The notes below the pieces were generated by a model, which saw only the letters and a program-made list of their open reading frames with translations, was not told the DNA's origin and ran no database searches. Positions 10,055 through 19,084 of a stretch of DNA of 64,000 nucleotides are shown one piece after another. Numbering within the stretch: position 1 is the stretch's first letter; every line of letters starts with the position of its first letter. This DNA is from Candidatus Alloclostridium intestinigallinarum. GTDB taxonomy: Bacteria; Bacillota; Clostridia; Christensenellales; UBA3700. The position numbers and the translations under genes are program-made. Where the stretch lies: positions 62,001-126,000 of the forward strand of contig CAJFJA010000003.1 in assembly GCA_904382605.1 (NCBI GenBank), read 5' to 3'.

Positions 10055-11305
10055 ATGGAAGAATTGAAATTCGGAACGGACGGAGTGCGGGCAATAGCGG
10101 ACGGGCGGCTGGAAGAGGCGGCGTACAATCTGGGGCGCGCAGTGCGCGGAAACGTGGTACTCGGCAGGGATACCCGCGTTTCGGGAGAGCGGCTGGCTTA
10201 CATATTTTCGCAGGGGGCGGCGGACGCGGGCGCGCGTGTCACTTATGTTGGGATAATGCCCACGGCGGGCGTGGCGTATCTGACGAAAAGCCGCGGCGCG
10301 GACTTCGGCGTCGTAATATCCGCTTCGCACAATCCGCCAGAATACAACGGCATAAAGGTGTTTTCTTCAAACGGAACAAAGCCCGACGAAGAGGAAGAAA
10401 ACAGGTTGGGAGCCGCCCTAAGAGAGCGATTTGAAAGGAAAAACGCTCCTTTGACCTTAGTCGCGGACGCAGGGGCAAGGGAAGAATACATCAATTTTTT
10501 ATGCTCCGCGGGGGAGCGGCTGGACGGCATGGATCTGGCGCTGGACTGCGCAAACGGCGCGGCAAGCGTGATTGCGCCCGAAGTGTTCGCCCGTCTGGGC
10601 GCGAATATCCGGGCGGTGGGCGTGAATACGGGCGGCGCGGACATCAACGAAGGGTGCGGCGCCCTGCACGTAGACTCTTTGAAGCGGCGCTGCCCGGGAA
10701 AGTTCGACGTTTATATGGCGTTCGACGGGGACAGCGACAGGCTCATGGCGCTGGACGGGGAAGGGAATATCCTCGACGGCGACAGAATTATGTATATCAT
10801 AGCCGCCCTAACAATGCAAAAAGGCGAAAAAATCCCCTGCGCCGTAGGCACCGTGCTTTCAAACGGCGGCACGGAAGAAGCGTTTGGAAAACTGGGCGTA
10901 AAGTTCCTGCGCGCCAAAGTGGGGGATAAGTATGTCAAACGGCTTATGGACGGGTGCGGCGCGCCGATGGGCGGCGAGCAGTCGGGACACGTAATACTTT
11001 CAAAATACGCCGGCACGGGCGACGGCATACTTACCGCCGTGGTACTTACTTCCCTGCTCAAAGGAAAGTCCGCGCAAGAGTTTTCGTATCCGCTGTATCC
11101 GCAGTACGAAGAAAGCGTCGCCGTTTCCGACAAGTCCGTAGCAGCATCGCCCGAAGTCGCCGCGCTCGTTCAGAAGTGGACTGCGCGCGGTGTGCGCGTA
11201 CTCGTCCGCCCCAGCGGCACGGAACCAAAAATAAGATTGATGACGGAATGCGCGGACGCCGTTTTTGCCAAGGCGGCAATGGAAGAACTTAAAAACGCGC
11301 TTTAA
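10055..11305 (+). CDS. glmM: Phosphoglucosamine mutase
   Basis: Converts glucosamine 6-phosphate to glucosamine 1-phosphate on the way to UDP-GlcNAc and peptidoglycan. The 416 residues show all the family signatures: KFGTDGVR at the N-terminus, phosphoserine loop VVISASHNPPEYNG, metal loop FDGDSDR, sugar loop GGEQSGH, and phosphate loop RPSGTEPKIR near the end. It is somewhat shorter than typical GlmM (about 445). ATG 10055 was preferred over in-frame GTG codons at 10043 and 10049 because the protein then begins MEELKFGTDG, as its relatives do. A terminator follows. Confidence 0.93.
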   Translation: MEELKFGTDGVRAIADGRLEEAAYNLGRAVRGNVVLGRDTRVSGERLAYIFSQGAADAGARVTYVGIMPTAGVAYLTKSRGADFGVVISASHNPPEYNGIKVFSSNGTKPDEEEENRLGAALRERFERKNAPLTLVADAGAREEYINFLCSAGERLDGMDLALDCANGAASVIAPEVFARLGANIRAVGVNTGGADINEGCGALHVDSLKRRCPGKFDVYMAFDGDSDRLMALDGEGNILDGDRIMYIIAALTMQKGEKIPCAVGTVLSNGGTEEAFGKLGVKFLRAKVGDKYVKRLMDGCGAPMGGEQSGHVILSKYAGTGDGILTAVVLTSLLKGKSAQEFSYPLYPQYEESVAVSDKSVAASPEVAALVQKWTARGVRVLVRPSGTEPKIRLMTECADAVFAKAAMEELKNAL

Positions 11306-11337
11306 TTACACAAAAAATCCGAAAAATACGGAGAAAT

Positions 11338-11361
11338 AAGGGCGGTTTTTACCGCCTTTTA
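11338..11361 (+). terminator. Rho-independent terminator after glmM
   Basis: AAGGGCGGT-TTTT-ACCGCCTTTT, a short GC stem with a T run, about 33 nt after the stop. Confidence 0.85.
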
Positions 11362-11608
11362 TATTGACAGTATGGTTTTATAAACGATAAATTTGAAAGC
11401 GTACGTTATATGCTTGCGAAATCGTGGGTGAAGAGAATATTTGCTCCATATATTTTTTCGCAAACGAATCTGTCTTTGTATCATATCTGTCAGTTTACTG
11501 TTGAACGAAGCGGTCGGCGATGCCTTTTACCAAGAGGCGCTAGGTTTAGCTTATTAAATAGCGTATAATGTCAACTCTTACGGGGAAAGAACAGTAAGGG
11601 TTGGTTTA

Positions 11609-11637
11609 TTGACAATTCGCTGTGCGGCATATATAAT
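11609..11637 (+). promoter_or_regulatory. Consensus promoter of the PD-(D/E)XK gene
   Basis: TTGACA (11609-11614), 17 bp, TATAAT (11632-11637). The AT-rich stretch 11363-11608 before it shows no gene or repeat I can recognise. Confidence 0.8.
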
Positions 11638-11664
11638 TAAGTAAATTACAAATGAGGTATAACT

Positions 11665-12801
11665 ATGTCTGAAGGAGATTTGGAGCTAATTAAAAGCATA
11701 GCGGATAACGACAATGATTTTGGCGGGCTTAACGAGAATGCTTCATTTTTAGAGGTTATACGTAAAACATACGAAGAGACCTTTATTTCGCGTATGCTCG
11801 CCTATACGTTTGAAAAAGATGAGGAACTTGTCGGGAAGTTTATAGAATTCGCAGGAGAGCATTCTTCCTGTATAGTAAATAAAACTGTCAGGTGTGAAAA
11901 AGTTGTGCCCGGAGGCAGAATAGATATTTTTGTCGAGGCGCAGGACAGTTCGGGGAAGAGATATACCATTACCATTGAAAATAAGATAAACAGCAAAGAA
12001 CACGGAGACCAGACGGATTGTTATTATAATTATGTAAACCGATATTACGGTGATTGTAAAAATATGTACTTTTATTTGACGCCGGAATATAATTGCAACG
12101 GGTGCAAGAGTGAATGGTTCAGACCGATAACTTACAAGCAACTATATTTGACTATAGGGAATAACGACGACGATAAAGTTGCCGATTTCAAAAAGCACAT
12201 AAAAAAATATTTTTGCGGAGAAAAAATAAGAATGAAAGAAGTGCATAAAAAAATACTTGAAAATTATGGAAACTTAAAAAGGTTGATGTCGGAAGCTGAC
12301 GAAGCATATGAAGCTGAAAAGCAACAGCTTTTTTCCACAATAAAAACCAAATTGGGTGTTGACGAAAAGGGCTGGAAAACGCAAGTGAAGCTAGAGCAGT
12401 CATTGGGAGACAGTTATAGAATATATAAGGAAAATTGGTATCACAATGACGATGATAAAACAAAAACGTTTTATTTCTATGCGGAATTGCTATACGTGGA
12501 TAATAATCCGAATGAAATATGTGTCCAGGGAACGGTAAAAACATACGGACATGATAAGAAAAATATCAGGTTTGTAAAGTTTATCCAGGATGAGCAGTAT
12601 GCGCAACAATATGTTATAAATAAAGGTTTGTTTTATATATTATATCAGGAACCATTTTCTTCCCAAACGGACATGTATTCAGACGAGTGGAAGAGTGAGT
12701 TGGAGAAATTTGCAATAGAAAATATCGGTAAAGCAATAGAAAAAACAGACCAAGTGTTTAAGGAGTTTAATGAATATATAAAGCAGTCGGAAAAAGCCTG
12801 A
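11665..12801 (+). CDS. PD-(D/E)XK nuclease-superfamily protein
   Basis: A 378-residue protein of the PDDEXK_4-like type. The catalytic core is visible as GRIDIFVE (Asp87) and IENKI (Glu105, Lys107), followed by QTDCYYNYV. The C-terminal half is charged and not recognised. Such proteins are often orphan genes in accessory DNA and several belong to restriction or phage-defence loci, but no partner gene lies next to it, so its role is open. The AT-rich codon use contrasts with both neighbours and suggests recent transfer. It has its own promoter and a terminator, forming a one-gene cassette. ATG follows AATGAGG. Confidence 0.75.
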   Translation: MSEGDLELIKSIADNDNDFGGLNENASFLEVIRKTYEETFISRMLAYTFEKDEELVGKFIEFAGEHSSCIVNKTVRCEKVVPGGRIDIFVEAQDSSGKRYTITIENKINSKEHGDQTDCYYNYVNRYYGDCKNMYFYLTPEYNCNGCKSEWFRPITYKQLYLTIGNNDDDKVADFKKHIKKYFCGEKIRMKEVHKKILENYGNLKRLMSEADEAYEAEKQQLFSTIKTKLGVDEKGWKTQVKLEQSLGDSYRIYKENWYHNDDDKTKTFYFYAELLYVDNNPNEICVQGTVKTYGHDKKNIRFVKFIQDEQYAQQYVINKGLFYILYQEPFSSQTDMYSDEWKSELEKFAIENIGKAIEKTDQVFKEFNEYIKQSEKA

Positions 12802-12823
12802 GCGATTGTCGTGCGTAAATTTG

Positions 12824-12853
12824 AAAAAGGAGCTGCATTTGCAACTCCTTTTT
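12824..12853. terminator. Terminator between convergent genes
   Basis: AAAAAGGAG...CTCCTTTTT with inner pairs TGC/GCA. It can serve the PD-(D/E)XK gene on the plus strand and the fucosidase operon on the minus strand. Confidence 0.85.
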
Positions 12854-12900
12854 GCTTATGAATCCGGCAAAAAAGGAAATTTGATGTGAAAAATGCGAAA

Positions 12901-14427
12901 TTATATTTCCTGCTTTTCCTTTTGTTTTTCCAGACGTTTATAGTATATCTTTTGTCCTATGCCGCGGATAAATACGGCAATTTTGTCCAAAAGGGGTTGG
13001 GAGGGCACTTTGCCGTTGTATTCGTAGGGCTGGAAGATTTCCATATAGGGTTCCAGGCGGCAGGAGGTTATCACAAGGCGCAGGGCGGTGGCGGTGACCT
13101 TTTTGAAAGCCGCTATCCGCTTGAAGCCTATCGTCGTGCCCGAATATACCTTTTTTTCGCCCTTTTCCGTAACGGCGAATACGTCGAAGCTCTCCACGCG
13201 CTGGGAAAAGTCGCAATTTTCGCGCAGAACCGCTTTGTCCACTTCTGCAGGGCGGGTAAACTGCGCGGTTATCTCGTAGCTGTCGTTTATTTCGGCGGCG
13301 CGGTAATAGCCGTCCCTGTCCGCCGCCAGATTGGAAGCGGGCTGTGATTTGTCTTCGTTTTCCGCGGTATAGGTGCATTGCACGGGTTTTGCAAAGTGCG
13401 CCTTTATACGCTTGCCCAGCGCGCGCACGGTTTTTTCGTCGCGCGGGGAAATTCTGCCCGAAGTGTCCGGCGGCAGATTGAGCAACAAAAGGGAGTTGCC
13501 GCCCACGGACGTGTAATATATATAAGTAAGATTGTCAAGGGAGCGGACGGCGCAGTTTTCGTACCTGTGCCAGAACCAGCCGGGGCGTATGGAGACGTCC
13601 ACTTCGGCGGGATACCATATAAAGGAGTCGTACATTGAAAGCACTTCGCGACTTCCCAGATCCTCGCTCATGGCGTCCAGCCCCTTCTTGCGGAAAGACG
13701 TGTCGTCCGCCTGCTGGGAATTGCTCTCTATTTTCTGCACGTCAAAAGAAAATTCGGGCACGACGTTCCATTCGCTTTTGCGCGCCTGACCCGCTTCGTT
13801 GCCCACCCAGCGCACGTCGGGTCCGCAGTTGGATATGGCGCAGCCGGGCTGAAGAGTGCGCACCGTGTCGTATATGCGCTCAAAGTCGTATACCTGTTTG
13901 GGCTTGCCGTCCATGTACGAGCCGCACGCGCCGTCCAGCCATACGCAGAAAATTTCGCCGTAGCGCGTAAGCAGTTCGGTGAGCTGGCGGATATAAAAGT
14001 CGTTGTACTCCTCCGTGCCGTAAAGAGGGGAGTTTCTGTCCCATGGGGAGAGATAGACGCCGAATTTCAGCCCGTATTTGCGGCAGCTTTCGGAAACTTC
14101 CTTCACAACGTCGCCTTTGCCGCCCTTGTAGGGGGAAGACGCCACGCCGTATTTTGTGGTGTCCGTCTGCCACAGACAGAAACCGTCGTGGTGCTTGCAG
14201 GTGAGAATTATGCCGTTTGCACCCGCCGCCTTTACAATCTCCGCCCACTTGTCCGTGTCCTGGCAGGTGGGATTGAAGAGGGATGCGGGGCAGGTGCCGT
14301 CGCTCCATTCCTTGCCTGCGAAAGTGTTGATTCCGTAGTGGATAAACACGTTGAAACCGCCGTCTTCAAAACTCTTTTGCACCTTTGAAGGCACGACGGA
14401 AGTGTATAATCTCAATCTGTCGTCCAT
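12901..14427 (-). CDS. GH29 alpha-L-fucosidase with C-terminal F5/8-type domain
   Basis: Removes terminal alpha-L-fucose from glycans by retaining hydrolysis. The 508 residues begin with the GH29 barrel: FIHYGINTF, the CKHHDGFCLW segment, and the presumed nucleophile Asp in VWLDGACG. Residues from about 370 on look like an F5/8-type (discoidin) carbohydrate-binding domain. There is no signal peptide, so it should act on imported oligosaccharides. It is the third gene of the TetR - peptidase - fucosidase run, 69 nt behind the peptidase, with AAGGGG before its ATG. The architecture fits the more linkage-selective GH29 subfamily, but that is inference. Confidence 0.9.
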   Translation of the reverse strand: MDDRLRLYTSVVPSKVQKSFEDGGFNVFIHYGINTFAGKEWSDGTCPASLFNPTCQDTDKWAEIVKAAGANGIILTCKHHDGFCLWQTDTTKYGVASSPYKGGKGDVVKEVSESCRKYGLKFGVYLSPWDRNSPLYGTEEYNDFYIRQLTELLTRYGEIFCVWLDGACGSYMDGKPKQVYDFERIYDTVRTLQPGCAISNCGPDVRWVGNEAGQARKSEWNVVPEFSFDVQKIESNSQQADDTSFRKKGLDAMSEDLGSREVLSMYDSFIWYPAEVDVSIRPGWFWHRYENCAVRSLDNLTYIYYTSVGGNSLLLLNLPPDTSGRISPRDEKTVRALGKRIKAHFAKPVQCTYTAENEDKSQPASNLAADRDGYYRAAEINDSYEITAQFTRPAEVDKAVLRENCDFSQRVESFDVFAVTEKGEKKVYSGTTIGFKRIAAFKKVTATALRLVITSCRLEPYMEIFQPYEYNGKVPSQPLLDKIAVFIRGIGQKIYYKRLEKQKEKQEI

Positions 14428-14496
14428 AAATTCCCCTTGACTTTCCGGTTATTGCCGTTTGCGCCTGCGGCTTTCGCCTGTTCGCGCTTTGGCGGT

Positions 14497-15462
14497 TTAT
14501 TCTTCTCCGTCTTTTCCGCTTTCCGCGGCTTCGGGCGTTTCTTCGTCGTAATTTATTTTGTACTGCGCGCCCTGCGCCGCGTTCATTATGGCTTTGCCCA
14601 TGGCTTCCACCGCCGCCACTTGCAGAAGTAAGAAGTCGTAGGGGCGCCTTATGCCCGTGTTCATGGTGAAGACGGTGTCGCCGTCGAAATCGGTGTGCAC
14701 GGGGGAGATGTGTTTGGCGTAGGCGTTGTGGGTGATGGAGGCAAGTTTGTTCGCTTCCACTTTGGTAAGCCTTGCGTTGGTCATGACGCACCCTATGGTC
14801 GTGTTCGCGCCCGTGAGCAGGGTGAACCACTTGCCTTCGCGCAGACAGCGTTCGGTGTTTATGAATCCGCCTTTGCCCGTGGCTCCGGCAAGGATATTGC
14901 CCCTGCCGTCCGTTATGTCGCCCATGGCGTTTACCGCCACGATTGCCGTCACCACGCAGCCGCCCGCCTTTACGGTGGCGGCGCCCAGTCCCGACTTCTG
15001 CGCGTGCGCAAGTCCGCGTATCTTGCCCACGGTCGCGCCTTTGCCTACGCCCGCCTGACCCAGCTCCACGTTCTTGTCCGTGGCGCGTTCACACGCCTTG
15101 TATCCCCAGTCCGCGGCGGGGTAGCGGTACTCCTTGTCGTTTAGGTCGAAGATGACCGCGCCGCATACGATAGGCACTACTTTTTTACCTATCTTGTATC
15201 CTATGCCGCGTTCGCGCATATACTCCATTACGCCGCATGTGGAAGCAAGTCCGTACGCCGAGCCGCCCGAAAGCACGACGGCGTTTATCTTCTCCATCGC
15301 CTTTTCGGGGCGGAGAAGGTCTGTTTCGCGCGTACCGGGGGCGCCGCCGCGCACGTCCACGCCCGCCACCGCGCCTTTTTCGCACATGATGACGGTAACG
15401 CCCGTATAGTCGTCGTTATAGCTGCCTATCTTTATCCCTGAGGGAATGATTATCTCTTCCAT
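14497..15462 (-). CDS. P1 family (S58, DmpA/NylC-like) peptidase
   Basis: A 321-residue autoprocessing N-terminal-nucleophile hydrolase of the P1/DmpA family, which includes aminopeptidases and nylon-oligomer hydrolases. Family landmarks are LSGGSAYGL near residue 70, the AIVAVNAMGD strand, and NTTIGCVMTN. By analogy with NylC, the Asn-Thr bond of NTTIG is the likely self-cleavage site, with Thr as nucleophile. ATG overlaps the stop of the TetR gene (TAATG), so the two are translationally coupled. The true substrate is unknown. The tail is acidic. Confidence 0.85.
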   Translation of the reverse strand: MEEIIIPSGIKIGSYNDDYTGVTVIMCEKGAVAGVDVRGGAPGTRETDLLRPEKAMEKINAVVLSGGSAYGLASTCGVMEYMRERGIGYKIGKKVVPIVCGAVIFDLNDKEYRYPAADWGYKACERATDKNVELGQAGVGKGATVGKIRGLAHAQKSGLGAATVKAGGCVVTAIVAVNAMGDITDGRGNILAGATGKGGFINTERCLREGKWFTLLTGANTTIGCVMTNARLTKVEANKLASITHNAYAKHISPVHTDFDGDTVFTMNTGIRRPYDFLLLQVAAVEAMGKAIMNAAQGAQYKINYDEETPEAAESGKDGEE

Positions 15463-16052
15463 TATCCCACGATAGACGTTATTATATTCGCATAGCCCTG
15501 CGAAACTATCGTTGCGGCATACTTGCACAAATCTTCGAGCGGCATGGGGTTTTCGCTCCTCAGCCACGCGACGTATACGTCCATAACGCCGCCCGTCATG
15601 AAGGTGACGGCTACCTGCAAAAATTTTTCGTCCGAATCGGGAAATTTTTCCATAACCTTTTCCACGACCTTGTCCGTAAAGCACTTTTTCAGCTTGGGCA
15701 GGAAAGTGGTGGAAATTTTGCTGTCGGATATGAATCTGCCGAACGGCGGATCGACTTCCGCTTCCTCCGTAAGCGCTTTCAGCAGAGGGTAGGGGTTGAG
15801 CGGAAGCTGCACGGGATCGAACTTGTTCACTATCTCGAACATCGTGTCCGTAGTGGTGGTTTCTATGTCCGCAAGCACTTCGTAAACGCTGTTGTAGTGC
15901 AGATAAAACGTCGAACGGTTGATGTCCGCCGCCTGCGTCACGTCGGTGACGGTTATCTCGTTGATGCGCTTGGTGACGCTCAGCTGCATGAGCGCGTTCT
16001 GAATGGCTTTGCGCGTCTTGCGCGTGCGCCTGTCTACTGTTCTTCCTATCAT
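15462..16052 (-). CDS. TetR/AcrR family regulator
   Basis: A 196-residue dimeric repressor-type protein. Residues about 8-60 form the TetR DNA-binding domain (RRTRKTRKAIQNAL, then ITVTDVTQAADINRSTFYLHY), and the rest is a helical ligand-binding domain without recognisable specificity. First gene of an apparent operon with a P1 peptidase and a GH29 fucosidase, so it probably controls its own operon. It is transcribed divergently from argG across a 314-bp regulatory region. ATG follows AAGGAG. Confidence 0.88.
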   Translation of the reverse strand: MIGRTVDRRTRKTRKAIQNALMQLSVTKRINEITVTDVTQAADINRSTFYLHYNSVYEVLADIETTTTDTMFEIVNKFDPVQLPLNPYPLLKALTEEAEVDPPFGRFISDSKISTTFLPKLKKCFTDKVVEKVMEKFPDSDEKFLQVAVTFMTGGVMDVYVAWLRSENPMPLEDLCKYAATIVSQGYANIITSIVG

Positions 16053-16084
16053 AGATAAAACTCCTTGGTAATGTTGCTATATGT

Positions 16085-16113
16085 AGTATACCACGCATAC
16101 GGGCATATGTCAA
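16085..16113 (-). promoter_or_regulatory. Promoter of the TetR operon
   Basis: TTGACA (16113-16108), 17 bp, TATACT (16090-16085). The spacer holds the imperfect dyad GTATGCGTGGTATAC, a possible site for autoregulation. Confidence 0.8.
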
Positions 16114-16194
16114 CACCCCGTCGATAAAGCAAAATGTAAATTAAATGTGTAGTTTTATAGGCAAGCGTTGCACGGCGCGCAGCCGGGCGGGCGG

Positions 16195-16298
16195 TGAATA
16201 TTTATGCAAAATGCGTATATTTATGCAATTATACACGGCAAAATGTATAAAGTTGTGAAAATAAATGAAAAAATGCAGAAATTTGTGAATATTTATGC
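16195..16298 (+). promoter_or_regulatory. Three ARG-box-like operators upstream of argG
   Basis: TGAATATTTATGCA (16195-16208), TGCGTATATTTATGCA (16212-16227) and TGTGAATATTTATGC (16284-16298) match the AT-rich, TNTGAATWWWWATTCANA-like ArgR/AhrC operator. The first two are adjacent, as ArgR hexamers prefer. Arginine-dependent repression of the arg operon is inferred. Confidence 0.75.
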
Positions 16299-16307
16299 TC
16301 AAAACGC

Positions 16308-16336
16308 TTGCCATATCCACGCAAAGGGAGTATGAT
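16308..16336 (+). promoter_or_regulatory. argG promoter
   Basis: TTGCCA (16308-16313), 17 bp, TATGAT (16331-16336), 30 nt before the argG ATG. The third ARG-box-like site ends 10 bp upstream of the -35. Confidence 0.8.
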
Positions 16337-16366
16337 ATTGCCATAACCTAACAAGGAGAAACAACT

Positions 16367-17587
16367 ATGGGTGAAATCAAGAAAGTAGTTTTGGCATATT
16401 CGGGCGGTCTGGACACGTCCATCATCATTCCCTGGCTGAAAGAAAATTACGACAACTGCGAAGTCATCGCCGTTGCAGGCAACGTGGGTCAGGGCGGCGA
16501 GCTGGAAGGCCTGGAGGAAAAGGCGAAGAAGACGGGCGCGAGCAAACTCTATATCGCCGACCTCACCGACGAGTTCGCTTCCGACTACATCATTCCCACC
16601 GTCAAGGCGGGCGCGGTGTACGAGGGCAAGTACCTGCTGGGCACGTCTTTCGCCCGTCCCATCATTGCTAAGAGGATAGTGGAAATAGCGCTTGCGGAAG
16701 GCGCGGACGCCATCTGCCACGGCTGCACGGGCAAGGGCAACGACCAGGTGAGATTCGAACTTACCATAAAGGCGTTCGCTCCCAACATGAAGATTATCGC
16801 GCCCTGGAGAATATGGAACCTCAAGAGCCGCGACGAGGAGATAGACTACGCAGAGGCGCACAACGTTCCCCTCAACATTACAAGGGAGACCAATTACAGC
16901 AAGGACAAGAACCTGTGGCACCTCTCGCACGAAGGACTTGACCTTGAAGACCCCGCGAACGAGCCTGATTACGACAAGATTCTGGAATTGGGCGTAACGC
17001 CCGAAAAGGCTCCCGACAAGCCCACCTACATCACCCTTTCTTTCGAAAAGGGAACTCCCGTGGCGCTTGACGGCAAGAAGATGAAGCCTTCCGCGCTGAT
17101 TGCCGAGCTGAACAAGCTGGGCGGCGCGAACGGCATAGGCATTGCGGACATAGTGGAAAACAGACTCGTGGGCATGAAGTCGCGCGGCGTGTACGAAACC
17201 CCCGGCGGCACCATTCTCTACTTTGCGCACGAAGTGCTCGAATCGCTGTGCCTGGACAAGGAAACGGCGCATTTCAAACAGCACGTCGCGCTCAAGTTCG
17301 CCGATTTGGTGTACAACGGACAGTGGTTCACCCCGCTCAGGGAAGCGCTTTCCGCGTTCGTGGACAGCACCCAGCAGACGGTCACGGGCGAAGTCAAGCT
17401 CAAGCTGTACAAGGGCAACATAACCCCCGCGGGCGTAACTTCCCCTTACTCGCTGTATGACGAAGAGATAGCCACCTTCTCGGAAGACGAAGTGTACGAC
17501 CAGAAGGACAGCGCCGGCTTTATCAATCTGTTCGGACTTCCCATCAAGGTAAAGGCTCTGATGGAGCAGAAGAACAAGAAAAAGTAA
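16367..17587 (+). CDS. argG: Argininosuccinate synthase
   Basis: Joins citrulline and aspartate with ATP to give argininosuccinate, the penultimate step of arginine synthesis. The 406 residues begin with the ATP-pyrophosphatase P-loop AYSGGLDTS, and show [15 protein letters not shown] and ETPGGTIL further on. Full family length. ATG follows AACAAGGAG. First gene of the arg operon: argH starts 77 nt downstream, and argC, argJ, argB and argD follow in the same direction. Confidence 0.96.
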   Translation: MGEIKKVVLAYSGGLDTSIIIPWLKENYDNCEVIAVAGNVGQGGELEGLEEKAKKTGASKLYIADLTDEFASDYIIPTVKAGAVYEGKYLLGTSFARPIIAKRIVEIALAEGADAICHGCTGKGNDQVRFELTIKAFAPNMKIIAPWRIWNLKSRDEEIDYAEAHNVPLNITRETNYSKDKNLWHLSHEGLDLEDPANEPDYDKILELGVTPEKAPDKPTYITLSFEKGTPVALDGKKMKPSALIAELNKLGGANGIGIADIVENRLVGMKSRGVYETPGGTILYFAHEVLESLCLDKETAHFKQHVALKFADLVYNGQWFTPLREALSAFVDSTQQTVTGEVKLKLYKGNITPAGVTSPYSLYDEEIATFSEDEVYDQKDSAGFINLFGLPIKVKALMEQKNKKK

Positions 17588-17664
17588 GGTAAATACTCGG
17601 ATATTTCGGCGGAGCGATAACAGCCGTGCGGCGTTATCGCTTTTGCCAAACAAGGAGAAAATTT

Positions 17665-19083
17665 ATGTCGGGTAACGCGTCGGACAAAATGTGGGCGGGC
17701 AGATTCGCCGCCGAAACGGACGGAAGGGTGAACGATTTCAATTCGTCCATCCGCTTTGACTGCCGTATGTATGAAGAGGACATCACGGGCAGTATCGTGC
17801 ACGCGCGCATGCTTGCGCGGCAGGGTATAATTTCCGCACAAGACAGGGAGAAGATAGAGGGCGGACTGCTTGAAATAATGGGCGACGTTAAGAGCGGAAA
17901 ACTCGCCTTCGACCCCGCCGCCGAGGATATCCATATGTTTATCGAGGCGGAACTGACTTCCCGCATAGGCGACGCGGGCAAACGCCTGCACACCGCCCGT
18001 TCGAGAAACGACCAGGTCGCGCTCGATCTGAAGATGTATCTGAAAAAGCAGGCAAGAGAGATAGCCTCTTTAATGCTCGAACTCGAAGAAACCGTAACCG
18101 CCATTGCCAAAAAGCATACGCGCACGGTCATGCCGGGATATACGCACCTGCAGCGCGCCCAACCCGTAACGTTCGCGCACCATATGTGCGCCTATGCGGA
18201 GATGTTTCTGCGCGACGTCAAAAAGCTGGTAAACGCCGTGGACAATATGGACGAATGTCCGCTGGGCAGCTGCGCCCTTGCCGGCACCACCTATAAGACG
18301 GACAGAATGTACACGGCGAAAAAGCTGGGCTTCGACCGTCCCACGGGCAATTCGCTCGACGGGGTGAGCGACCGCGATTTCGTGATAGAGCTTGCCGCGG
18401 TTATTTCGATAATCATGATGCACCTGAGCAGACTTTCGGAAGAGGTCATTTTATGGTGCTCGTGGGAGTTTAAGTTCGTGGAGCTTGACGACGCGTACGC
18501 CACCGGTTCGTCCATAATGCCGCAGAAGAAGAATCCCGACGTCACCGAACTCATACGCGGCAAGGCGGGCAGGGTGTTCGGCGACCTTACCGCGCTTTTG
18601 ACCATGATGAAGGGGCTTCCGCTCGCCTACGACAAGGATATGCAGGAGGACAAGGAAGCGATTTTCGACGCGGTGGATACGGTAAAGCTGTGCCTTGTGA
18701 CCGTAATTCCCATGCTCGCCACCATGAAGGTGAACGAGGAAAATATGGCAAACGCGGGCAAAAAGGGCTTTATCAACGCCACGGACATGGCGGATTATCT
18801 GGTAAAAAAGGGCATGCCTTTCCGCACGGCGTATAAGATAACGGGCACGCTTGTGGCGGAGTGCATAAAGAGGAATATCGGACTTGAACAACTGCCGCTT
18901 GAAGAGCTGAAAAAAGCGAGCGGACTTTTCGATGAGGACGTGTATAAGGCGATAGACCTTATGACCTGCGTCACCCGCCGCGAAACGGACGGCGGTCCCG
19001 CGCCCGAGGCTGTGGGCAGGGAGCTGGAAGCGCTTGAAGAGCGGGCGGCGCAACTGAAAAAGCAACTTGAAGGAAAGGAATAA
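17665..19083 (+). CDS. argH: Argininosuccinate lyase
   Basis: Splits argininosuccinate into arginine and fumarate. The 472 residues start KMWAGRFA and carry the fumarase/aspartase-superfamily signature GSSIMPQKKNPD with its catalytic Ser, as well as TARSRNDQ (substrate loop). ATG 17665 is chosen over an upstream in-frame start because CAAGGAG precedes it and the family begins here. The next gene, argC, starts 1 nt beyond the stop. Confidence 0.96.
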   Translation: MSGNASDKMWAGRFAAETDGRVNDFNSSIRFDCRMYEEDITGSIVHARMLARQGIISAQDREKIEGGLLEIMGDVKSGKLAFDPAAEDIHMFIEAELTSRIGDAGKRLHTARSRNDQVALDLKMYLKKQAREIASLMLELEETVTAIAKKHTRTVMPGYTHLQRAQPVTFAHHMCAYAEMFLRDVKKLVNAVDNMDECPLGSCALAGTTYKTDRMYTAKKLGFDRPTGNSLDGVSDRDFVIELAAVISIIMMHLSRLSEEVILWCSWEFKFVELDDAYATGSSIMPQKKNPDVTELIRGKAGRVFGDLTALLTMMKGLPLAYDKDMQEDKEAIFDAVDTVKLCLVTVIPMLATMKVNEENMANAGKKGFINATDMADYLVKKGMPFRTAYKITGTLVAECIKRNIGLEQLPLEELKKASGLFDEDVYKAIDLMTCVTRRETDGGPAPEAVGRELEALEERAAQLKKQLEGKE

Positions 19084-19084
19084 T

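Noticed and set aside
14497-16116. One 539-codon minus-strand protein
   Set aside because: The first ~220 codons are an out-of-frame reading of the TetR gene; the P1 peptidase starts at ATG 15462, which overlaps the TetR stop.
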